From: Simmondsia chinensis | Lineage: Eukaryota; Streptophyta; Magnoliopsida; Caryophyllales; Simmondsiaceae | Reading direction: 5' to 3' | Length of the DNA: 64,000 nt | NCBI GenBank assembly: GCA_018398585.1 | Contig: JAGTTD010000008.1 | Span: forward strand, 2,430,501-2,494,500 | Shown: piece after piece, positions 22,286 through 31,734 of the stretch | How the letters are laid out: each line of letters opens with the position of its first letter | How positions within the stretch are numbered: position 1 is the first letter of the stretch | The notes under the pieces: generated by a model | Databases searched by the model: none | Told to the model about the DNA's origin: nothing | The model's input: the letters and a program-made list of their open reading frames with translations, nothing else | Position numbers and translations under genes: made by a program

Positions 22286-23433
22286 TCAAAAGTATGAAAG
22301 GCATAAAAAGCATGAAAAATATGAGAGCAAAAGTAAAATCATATAAGCATCTAGGTATAAAAACAAATACAATAGCGAACATGCAATACATTAACAAGAT
22401 AATAGACAATAAAAACATGAAGCAGCCAACGTACGACAAAAATGCATAAAAATCACAAAAAAAAAATGCACAAAGATACAAACACAAACTGTACAACAAA
22501 AAAAAAAAAAAAAAAAAAGCAAGGAGAGAGAAAATAATAAAATAATAATGGCCTGTATTTCATGCATGGACGTGGACCCAGCTAGATCTGACAAGATGCA
22601 TCATTTATTAATCTTTGAAAAATAAAAATCGATCCCAAAAATATAATTAAATAAAAAAAATCAATCATTTTTCTTTTTATTATATTTCTAACAAATATCT
22701 TTCTACCTCAAGAAACTTGGTACACTGTGGAGGATATTAGACTGTTCAGTACGAATTTGATTGGATCTCATTTTATTGCTGTTATAAAGAAACAAATAAA
22801 TTAATCGATTAGTTATTAAATTTAGATCATGGGGTTCTGGTATGATACTTTAGAAGTCTTTCCGATACAAAATTCTCATTCTCTTTACTCGTGCCGATGC
22901 CTTAAGTGTTTTCTAGAGAAGAGGGAGTTCCGTTTTCTAGATAATTAGCTACAAAGTCATATTATAAAGGAGAAAACTCGTACAAACGAGACCTGAGTCA
23001 ATCCGCATAAAAGTGGAGATCAAAAAGAGACAATAATAAGATAACATCTCAGTCGGAGAAGAAAATTTAAAAAAAAAAGAATCTTGATACATTGATTCGA
23101 AAACACATACCTTTTTATCGTAAGTGAAATGCCAGTTTCTGTATTACAAGTCTGCCTCGTTACTTATCGATGAAAAAAATACATACCCTTTTATTGCTTC
23201 ATCAACCACAATTTCACAAAAAAAAAAAAAAAAACCAAAACAAAACAAAAAAAAACCAAAAAAAAAAAACCCTTAAAATTAACTCAGTTTCATATACTCT
23301 TCACTTTATACACCAACAAAAAAAAATACCCAAAAGAGAGAAAATTAAAGGGGGAAAAAAGCTATAATGTTAATTAAATAATAAAAAAGAAGTGGAAATT
23401 CTATTATATTTCTTGTTCTCATGATTGTACTTA
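22286..23433. other. Intergenic, AT-rich, with two non-LTR 3' ends
   Basis: Poly(A) near 22498-22518. A reverse-oriented non-LTR fragment lies at about 22930-23040 and a plus-strand 3' end at about 23110-23180 (GTGAAATGCCAGTTTCTGTA, then ACTTATCGATGAAAAAA). No gene. Confidence 0.45.
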
Positions 23434-23731
23434 GGGTTATTTATGCTATAGTATTCTATATATTTTGTTAAGCACGTCAATTTAATCTTTATATTTTAAA
23501 TTGTATTAATTTAGTCTCTGTATTGTTTAAACATTATAATGTTATCCAAATAGTATATTAATTATTATTATTTCATCTGAGTTTTATAAAATAGCTCGAT
23601 CATTTGGGTGTGAGCTAAGTTATAAAAAACTTAGACGAGATAATGTGAATTAATATATTCTTTGGACAATATGGTAAAAACTTAAAATTATAAAGAAACT
23701 AAATTAACACAATTAAAAATGAGATAATATA

Positions 23732-24196
23732 CACATTAGCATTATGAGGTTTGATGTAAAATTAAAAAAATTATATGTATTTAATAAAATATTCCAAATT
23801 ACGGTGTGAAAGAGAGTAATCTTTTTCTTTATTTGTCGGTAAACCCAACTAATCTCGCTCTTCCCTTTATTCCACAAACGAGCTGTATTGTTTTGACACT
23901 GTTAAGAAATAAAAGTTGGATGAAATGTCAATTTTACACTCCTACCCCCGCCGTTTGAACCATTTCAGTACAACAAAAGCAACAAACCCAATGCCTTAAA
24001 GAGGGTCCCGGCAATACAGGGTCTAGAAAGGGTGAGATGCACGCTATCTTGTAAGGAGATTGTTTCCGGAGGGTCCTAACCTAAAAATTATTTAGACTGT
24101 TTTATTAAATACATATAATTTTTGAACCAAAACATTATTTTCGAAATTTCATGGAATAAAAAAGTATCACACCAAAACCTCAGGATACTAACGTGC
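23732..24196. mobile_element. TIR MITE (family M6) nested in M1
   Basis: The left end ATTAGCATTATGAGGTTTGA and the right end, whose complement is GTTAGTATCCTGAGGTTT, are inverted. Inner matches include TTATATGTATTTAATAAAAT against ATTTTATTAAATACATATAA-like sequence. A second copy lies in intron 2 of the HD-Zip gene (25831-26130). It carries the SINE at 23965-24085. Confidence 0.6.
23965..24085 (-). mobile_element. Tail-only SINE inside M6
   Basis: The reverse strand reads AGGTTAGGACCCTCCGGAAA, CAATCTCCTTACAAGATAGC, GTGCATCTCACCC and GCATTGGGTTTGTTGCTTTTG. It is a diverged member of the 3'-module family without a 5S head. Confidence 0.6.
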
Positions 24197-24321
24197 AATT
24201 TGCCCTTAGAAATACAAGGGTTAAATCAACACACCGAGTAAATGTAAGGTACTATATAATATAAATAACCCTGTAATATAATATTATAATATTATAATAA
24301 TAATTATAATAAATTGGGTAA

Positions 24322-27300
24322 TTAATTGAAATGTTGTTGCTCAAGCCAAGGCCAAAACCCAGCTTGATCATCCATCCCACAAAACATATTATTGAAGCTT
24401 CCACCACCACCACCCTCTTCCTTGATGGGTCGGGCCGGTGGTGGGCTGTGGAAGAGATGGGCCGGGGGCCCATTGGGCTTGATGGAGGATGGTGGGAAAA
24501 GGGCCATTCTTGCAGAGAGGTCCAGTGGGCTCTCGGTGGCGGTCGCGGTGGCGGAGATGTCGAGTTTGATGTCGGAGCTGTTGTCACTGCGGTTGCTGGA
24601 AGAGCCTTCTGTGTCTTTGTTGAGATTTATTGATTCTGTTGGTTCTCTCCCTTTCATTGTTATTATCTGCAATAAATAATTACAAAATTATTTTACTCAC
24701 GTTATTATCAGAGTAAAATTATTATTTACGGTGCAAAATTGTTATTTCTATGATAATTTTATTTAATTTTTTAGAAAAAATAACTTTCAGTACAAAACCG
24801 GACGCACCCATCAAAGCGGAGCCTGGGGAATCCAACAGGAGCTGAGAAAAACCAGAACAATAGATCCCAAAAACTTTAGATGCCTACCTTAAGTACAATA
24901 GCAAGACCTCAAAAAATCGAGACGCCTATACCTACAGTAACCCTAAAATATGGAAAGCTAAATGAAATTTTAAAGTAATTTTGTGGCTCTTATTTTTTTT
25001 AAGTCACATCATTACTCTCATAATAACAATTTTTACGGAGAAAAAAAAGAAAGTTTGATCTTTTTCGGTATTAAGAAAAAAGTTGTATCATTGATAGCAA
25101 TGAAAATTTTTTTTTCCTCCAAGTTAAAAGTCCTTTAATTAATTTACAAATCAAAGAAAATAAATATTAATCAAATTAATTTAAAATAATTTAGTGCTAA
25201 ATTTTGCAAGACTAAAATTGTTTTAGAGTGATTACTTAAAGGAATTAAGTTATTATTTGCCAAGACAAAAATATAAATTAAAAAAATAATAACTATAATA
25301 TTAACACAATATAAATTTTATCCTATCAATAATATTAACTTACTTAAAAGGTATTTATTATTAACAACACAAAAATTATTATATTTGGCCAAATAATACG
25401 ACGTGTAAAAAATAAAAGTCATAAAATTACTTTTAAAATAATAATTTTATTTAATAATAATAATTTTATACTGATAATAATATTATCTGATTAAAATCTT
25501 AAACAGTAAGCTACCATGATCAATCAATGAATGTGTCCATGTAGAAAAGTCCAATCAATGTGTTAAAAGAAACCAAAAAGCCAAAAAAAGAAATTAAAAA
25601 AAAAAAAAATCAATCAATCAAAAGGACCCCAAAAGCTATGAATGAGTGCTTGCTTTTCAAATATTTAAAAAAATTATAATTATCATAATAAAATTATAAT
25701 TTTTTTAAAAAAATTTATATTTATTATTTTTTTATAAGTTAAATTATTATTTTAATGATATTAATTTTTATTTTGAGAATAATAACTTCTTATTTTTTTG
25801 ATAAACTATACATTAGTATTCTTCGATGTAAAATAATTTTTTATCCAAAATTTACATATATTTAATAGAATAATTTTCAAATGATTGTGTAAAAGGGTAT
25901 AAAAAATGTTATTTGTTGATACACCTATCTACTTCTCGCTATTTCCCTTATCCTGTGCACATCTTGTGATGTTTTGATATTACTAATTATAAAGAGTTGG
26001 ATCAGTTGTTCATTTATATTCTTATACACACTACTATCTGAGCTACTATATTAAGTACATATAATATTTAGACCAAAGTATTATTTATAAAATTTATAGA
26101 CTTAATTTTATACTAAAATACTAATATTTAATTTACTCAATATTTTTTAATATTTATAATATATAATACGACATCGTAAGAAAAATAATAAAATTATTTC
26201 TTTATAATTTCAAAAGATAATATTTTTGAATGTAATTAGCATTTCTTGTCAATTATTGTCCTCTCAAAAAGATTCTTTTCATCAAGTAAATTTAAATTTT
26301 TATTTTTTTTGAAAAGAAAAATGCAATCTTTTGTTGCCCAAAACATCACCCAATCAAAAGTCAACAATTTGTTGAAAATATTACTTGAAATTCAAAATCT
26401 ATTTTTTTTTTCAATAATTTGAATTCAAAACTAATAGTTCCCCTTTTTCTCCCTCTTCAAACTCAAAATTAATCCCAAAAAATAGGGGGAAAAAACCCAA
26501 ATTGTGAATCAAAATTCCCGAAGGAAAAAACTCACAATACAAAAACTGACATATCCGAAGGGATGGAACTCGAAATAACTCACCAAATTGAGAAAGAAGA
26601 ACAATAATAGAAAAAGAGATACACCAAATAAAAAACTAACTGGTAGAATCCTATAAAACAATGACCCGAGCCTATCCCAACTCTTGATGCTTTTGGTGTT
26701 TCTTTTAATATCCCTTTTAATTTTTAGTATAATTCATTACGTGACAATATATCAGTATCTCTTTAACCAAAGGTTATGAATTCGAATTTTAATGGCCCTA
26801 CTTTTAATACACTATTCATGCTCGAAACTCGTCTAAAACACTCAAATTAAGGCAAATAAATGTGAGAAAATCACATACCTCAGCTTGAAGCTTATGGTTA
26901 AGAGCTTGGAGGGCCTCGTTATCCGCCTTAAGGGCATCAAATTGTCGCTTAAGAGATTCATAATCTTTCTCAAGCTGCTTGGTCTTCCACCGAGCACGAC
27001 GGTTTTGGAACCAAATTGCAATTTGCCTAGGTTGGAGCCCTAGTGCCTTTGCCAATTGCATCTTTCTCTCGGGTTCGAGCTTATTTCCGAGCTCAAAGTT
27101 CTTCTCTAGGGTCCTCACTTGCTCCATGTTTAGCCTCCTCTTCTTTTCTCCAGGCCCTAATTGTGACCCGTCGTCTGATAGTTCTTGATCGTCTATCCCT
27201 ATTCCTATCCCGTTGCTGTTATTGTTATTGTTGTTGTGGTGGTTCATGGTGTTGTAATTTGCGTTTGTTTCTTCGCACATGTCCATCCCTGTGAATGACA

Positions 27301-29143
27301 TTGATCTCTTCCCAAGCATTGGCGCCATACCTGAATTCAAAGGGCAGTTTAGTACGCAAGACTCTTGCTTCACTTACGAGTTTGGGGGTTTTTCTTCTTC
27401 TTTTTTTTTTTTTTTTTTAATCTTGATGTTTGTATCCGTTATTTTCCCTGTTTCTCCCTTCCTGTGTGTTTGCAGGTCTCTTTGTGATATGCTCGCTTTT
27501 GTTTCGTGAGTTTTTTCTTGCTAATTATCGGAAAAGAAACTTTAACTTCGTGTTTATAAAAGGAAATCTTGCTCAATTTTTATGGGGAGATTATTTTTGA
27601 AACTTAAGCTCACTTTTTTTGACAAGTAGTGAGAAAAACTCGTGATATAAAAGTTGATATTTCACGGAGAGATCCAAGATAGACGTACCGTACATGTAAA
27701 GAAAAAATAACAAGAAACACATAAACAAGTCGTAGATACCAATTCGATACATCAAGAGCCAAAATTCACAATAGCCCATACCAAACATATATATATCTCA
27801 CAACTTTGAACATAGGTCAAGGCATGTGCACACCTGAAACACTATCTAGGGACAAAACCAAACAGACATACACAAACCCAGTACAAGAGAAGCAACAACA
27901 AAGGATTACAAGCAACCCGTTCAAAAAACTAGACAGCCGAGGGGCAGACACAGCATAATCATACACCATAGAAGATTAGGAATTCACAGCCAAAATGTAA
28001 AATGAATCAACTAACCCAAAAAGTTAAACTAATGAATGAAAGTACACGAATGATTTCATATTCTAAAAAGCCTCGTCATGTGAATTTTCTGTTGGAGCTT
28101 GAAGCGTGTATAACCCAACTCGGCCACCTTGTCTTTGAATATTTGTATTAATATAAAGTTTTTTTTTTTGGATGATTTTTATTAAGATAAAGTGTGAAGG
28201 TGTTGGAAGTTGAACTCGCTATCTTTTGATCAAAAAGACCTTGATACCTTATCGACGAACTAAATATTCAAGAGGTAAAGTTGAAGGGTGAAGTGTTAAG
28301 GAACTAACTTTTTTAAAAGTTAAGCTGATAGATGAAGGCCTATGATTGGTTAAACTCTAATATGAAGCTACTTCTCGTCGTTGTATCTTGTTATTTTTTC
28401 AGTATTCTCCATATTTTGTGTGTGATTTTCAGATCTCTTTGTGAGATATCGGTTTTTATACCGCGGATTTTCCTTCGTATTTATCAAAAAAAAAAAAATA
28501 GAACTATTTTTACACTATAATAAAATCAGAGTTAAACACTGAGGCAAATGCTCCGTGTGATCTGAAAATTTTATAAAAAATAATGCCAACTTGTACCTTT
28601 TATCCTACTAAAAAGTAAGATGATACCCAATACATTTTATAAATTTAACAGAAAACTTTTCTTTTTTCTTTTCTCGCTTTTATGAGCTTCATCGGGCTTC
28701 TCTTCGGTGGATGCGCTGGTTTTGTATTGAGAGTAATTACTCTAATTATTGAAAAAAAATTTAATAGAAAATATTTTGTGATGTAGAAATTGTACTTGTA
28801 AATAATTTCATGTATCCAAACTTTGCATTAGTTTCTTACACATCATATTTTCATCTATTCTTAAACCGATAAAAGAAATTTCTAGATCCAGCGATAGTTG
28901 ATGGGTGAAGTGACAAGAACACAAGAACGAGATTGAGAGCGAGAGAGAATTACCGTGAAAATGATCAGGGGGAGCGCAAGAGGGAAGAAAAGAAGAAAGA
29001 GAAGAAGGAGGAGGATGATGAAGATGATGCTCATTATCGTCGGCGGAGGGAGAGTGAAGCATGAAACTAGAACCGCTACCAGCACCGCCACCACCGGGAA
29101 AGAAAGCCATGCCTCCTACACAATTAGTACTATTACTACTCAT
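24322..29143 (-). CDS. HD-Zip class I transcription factor, ATHB13/ATHB23 type
   Basis: Nuclear DNA-binding regulator; class I HD-Zips bind CAATNATTG as dimers, and the ATHB13/23 group acts in growth and stress responses. Three exons join in frame: 29143-28954, 27330-26879 and 24666-24322, giving 984 nt and 328 residues. Residues about 1-63 hold MAFFPGGG and [17 protein letters not shown], as in the ATHB13 N-terminus. An asparagine-rich stretch lies near 94-103 and acidic [11 protein letters not shown] before the homeodomain. The homeodomain is about 126-181 ([18 protein letters not shown] to [16 protein letters not shown]), followed at once by the leucine zipper (about 182-217). The C-terminal tryptophan motif [11 protein letters not shown] is the AHA-type activation tail. 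Introns of 1.6 and 2.2 kb are full of retroelement pieces. No frame break. The exact orthologue within the ATHB3/13/20/23 set is not settled. Confidence 0.93.
24775..24960 (-). mobile_element. Reverse-oriented non-LTR fragment in HD-Zip intron 2
   Basis: Starts TTTTTTAGAAAAAATAACTT and continues CAGTACAAAACCGGACGCAC, as other reverse copies of the poly(A) 3' end family do. Another fragment lies at about 26520-26610. The rest of intron 2 (24961-26500) is AT-rich and without genes, except for the MITE at 25831-26130. Confidence 0.4.
25831..26130. mobile_element. M6 MITE in HD-Zip intron 2
   Basis: Shares with 23732-24196 the start TTCTTCGATGTAAAATAATT, the middle TTATCCTGTGCACATCTTGT and the end AAGTACATATAATATTTAGACC. 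The ends are weakly inverted. Confidence 0.5.
27400..28770. mobile_element. Four poly(A)-tailed non-LTR 3' ends in HD-Zip intron 1
   Basis: Plus-strand copies at about 27420-27538 (GGTCTCTTTGTGATATGC, then CTAATTATCGGAAAAG), 28370-28499 (GATCTCTTTGTGAGATATCG, then A12) and 28665-28770 (CTTCTCTTCGGTGGATGCGC, then TTGAAAAAAAA), plus a reverse copy at about 27612-27990. They lie in an intron of only 1,623 bp. Bases 28028-28370 also resemble a reverse-oriented TRIM remnant. Confidence 0.55.
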
Positions 29144-29247
29144 GTCATTTCCCCCACTTCTTAGCCCTTTTGCCTTCTCTTCGTCTGTCTTTGCTTTGCT
29201 GATGATCTGATAATTTTTTTCGTATTTATTTTTTCGAAGATTTTTTT

Positions 29248-29250
<3 letters not shown>

Positions 29251-29278
<28 letters not shown>
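29251..29278 (+). repeat. G28 homopolymer in the HD-Zip 5' leader
   Basis: An uninterrupted run of 28 G on the plus strand, which is C28 in the HD-Zip transcript, 108-135 nt before its ATG and downstream of the TATA box. It could form G-quadruplex DNA on the non-coding-sense strand, or its length could be a sequencing or assembly artefact. Confidence 0.85.
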
Positions 29279-29417
29279 AGATTTTAGTGGAGGAAGAAAA
29301 GGGAAAAATGGGAATTATTGGGTTTTTTTTTTTTAACTTTTTTGAGTAGAAAAATGTGAGAGAAAATTTAAAAAAAATATATATGTTGAATAAGGTTGAT
29401 AGTTGTAAGGGGGGTGG

Positions 29418-29425
29418 CTTATATA
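29418..29425 (-). promoter_or_regulatory. TATA box of the HD-Zip gene
   Basis: The reverse strand reads TATATAAG in a GC-bordered context (GGTATATAAGCCACCC). It lies 275 nt before the ATG, so transcription probably starts near 29390 and gives a leader of about 250 nt. Confidence 0.6.
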
Positions 29426-29515
29426 CCTTACTAGCTTTTATTATATGATGATAAATATAAATATGGAGGGGGTTCAGGAGAAAAGGAAAGGGGGTGATGC
29501 TTTTTTTTTTTTTTT

Positions 29516-30112
29516 GGGTTATTTATGTTAAAGGTCCTTGTACTTTGTTTATTATGTGAATTTAGTCCTTGTAGTTTATATTGTATTAATTTAATTCATG
29601 TACAATTGAAAATATGTTAATTTAGTTTTTGTACTTTTAATTGTGTCAATTTAATTCCTGAAGTATTCGAACTAAATTTTAATTGTGTCAATTCAATTCA
29701 TGATGTATTCGGGTGAGGGTCGTTCCTAGGATCTTGAAATTCGAACTAAATTTTGAGTAAATATATCAGCACTTGCATTTTGGAAAAAAAATTGTGTTAT
29801 TTTAGTTTCTGTACAATTTAAAACGTGTCAATTTGGTCATTAAAGAAAAATTTATATTAATTCTTTAATAAAATTTTTAATGATTTGACTAGGAATTGGA
29901 TAAAATTAAGTAAACAGATGAATTTATAATAAGTTATTTGCATTAAAATAATTTTGCCATTCAAATTTATGACATTAACTTAATTTAAGTTTGACTGAAG
30001 GACTAAATTGATACATTTTGAATTGTTCAGGGACTAAATTGACACAACTAAAAGTATAAGGACCAAATTGACATAATGACTAAAGTACATGGACTTTTGG
30101 TGTAAATAACCC
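29516..30112. mobile_element. M1 MITE just upstream of the HD-Zip promoter
   Basis: The ends GGGTTATTTATGTTAAAGGT and TTGGTGTAAATAACCC are inverted, and the body matches the family. An internal partial duplication around 29640-29760 (GAACTAAATTTT repeated) lengthens it. The left flank is a T run, so no target duplication can be shown. Its near end is about 90 bp from the TATA box. Confidence 0.75.
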
Positions 30113-30159
30113 TAAAAATTATGTAGTTTGTGTGTTGTATCAAATTATTTTTTTTTTTT

Positions 30160-30771
30160 GGGAAAATTATCCGTTAGCTATCGTAAATTTTGATAATTTA
30201 TTATCTAGATATTCTGACATTTTAATATGCGCAATATATATCTTGAAGATTTAAAATTTTATTAAGTCTTTTTGCTGAAATTTGATTGACTTTCATTGGT
30301 AAATGCTATTGTGTTGTTTTTCCTTCTCCGTACTGTGTGTGTCTTTAGGTCTCGATTTGTGATGCCGGTTTATACCGCAAGTTTTCTCCCCAATTATCGA
30401 AAAAATGCAACATGATACCTTGAAGATTTAAAATTTAATTAAGGTGCCCTTTTGTTAGAATTCAATATACTTTCATTGGTAAATGCTAAAGTGAAATATG
30501 ATTCCGACAATATATATGATTGTTTTTCATTACAATTATATATTTCTTTTAAAAAATGTTGATATGATTTGACAATATATTTTTGTAATTATATTCTATA
30601 TCAACATTTTCTGTATAAATTGGCCAGTTTCTCACCAAAAAAAAAAAAAAAAAATTCAAATTTTGATATGGGGTACCTGGGTGATAAAATATTTAAATCT
30701 CATAATAACTCATTTTATATATTAAAATGTCAGAATGATTAAATTTTAAAGTACATAAGTGATAATTTTCC
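30160..30771. mobile_element. M4 MITE copy 2 with a non-LTR insertion
   Basis: The ends GGGAAAATTATCCGTTAG and AAGTACATAAGTGATAATTTTCC are inverted. A plus-strand poly(A) 3' end (about 30312-30406: GTCTCGATTTGTGATGCCGG, then CAATTATCGAAAAAA) sits inside, flanked by two related stretches of about 70 bp (about 30240-30309 and 30418-30488). Confidence 0.55.
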
Positions 30772-30820
30772 TACCTATAAACGTGCCAAGTTAGTGTCCA
30801 TACAATTTACGTTTATGTTC

Positions 30821-30956
30821 TTTTCAGGATAGGGGTCCTCGGAAACAGCTTCTCATCAGGGTATCCCCCTGATAGGGTAAAGCTGCGTATATCCTACCCC
30901 TCCCAAACCCTACTCACGCAGGAGCCCTTGTGGCACTGGGTCTGTTGATGTTGTTG
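30821..30956 (+). mobile_element. Tail-only SINE with 20-bp target duplication
   Basis: TAGGGGTCCTCGGAAACAGC, CCCCCTGATAGGGTAAAGCT, CGCAGGAGCCCTTGTGGCAC and (TTG)-type end. The target duplication TACAATTTACGTTTATGTTC (30801-30820) and its copy at 30957-30976 (one mismatch) abuts the module, proving that it moved without a 5S head. The host is an M1-like fragment (about 30785-31160). Confidence 0.88.
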
Positions 30957-31206
30957 TACAATTTATGTTTATGTTCATTTAGTCTAATAGTGGAACTCAA
31001 CTAAAGTTAAATGTCATAATTTTTATCAGTTCAATAGTGTAAAATGCAAGTAGCCCAATAGGAACCACCTATTGACCCGATTTCAGACCACCAATGATAT
31101 GATATATCGTCAACTTAATTAATATTAGTATCAATTTTACTTTAAACCAAAATACTGCAATATAAATTCGGTTATTTATGTAAAAGGTCCACTACAACAA
31201 AAAAGG

Positions 31207-31372
31207 GTAATTCTCGGCGCTTTTTTTTGGAATTCTCGGCGCAAAAAAGCGTTGAGAAAGAAAACGCCGAGAAATAAAAGCGCCGAGATTCTCGGCGCTT
31301 ATAAACGCAGATACTGTATCGGCGCTTATAAGCGCCCATATTTTTCGGCGTTTTTTAATGTCGAGATTTTTT
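31207..31372. repeat. CACTA left subterminal repeats
   Basis: Clustered CTCGGCGC, GCGCCGAGA and CGGCGCTTATAAGCGCC words, which are the same motifs as in the right-end array but less regular. In En/Spm elements such subterminal repeats are TNPA binding sites; the specific motif here is different. Confidence 0.75.
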
Positions 31373-31457
31373 GAGTTTTTTAAATACCCTATTTTTACTT
31401 CTTAGCATGGACATTTTACAAACAGCCTGTATTGCCTATTTATTTGTGCATATTTTC

Positions 31458-31515
<58 letters not shown>

Positions 31516-31734
31516 AAATTACTTAATAAAAAAATATCAACTAAACTGATAAATTTTTCATAAGACTCCGAATTCGACAATCAAAATATTACAATATTGT
31601 CAATGTACTTTGATAGTTCAATACAAAATTTGAGATTTTTTCCACTCCAATATCAACATAATTAATCTAATAACAAAAAAAAAAAAAATATACAATGCTA
31701 ACTTAGTCAAGTACATTCTTCACAAATATATCAA

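Larger units (their letters stand above)
23434..24271. mobile_element. M1 MITE carrying nested insertions, 3' of the HD-Zip gene
   Basis: The left end GGGTTATTTATGCTATAGT is at 23434 and the right end TATAATATAAATAACCC finishes at 24271, only 50 bp past the HD-Zip stop codon (24322-24324). The body is split by the MITE at 23732-24196. The flanking 9-mers do not match well, so the limits rest on the termini and body alone. Confidence 0.6.

Noticed and set aside
24331..24679. Plus-strand reading frames of 95-100 codons
   Set aside because: They are antisense shadows of the last HD-Zip exon, whose minus-strand frame has clear family homology.
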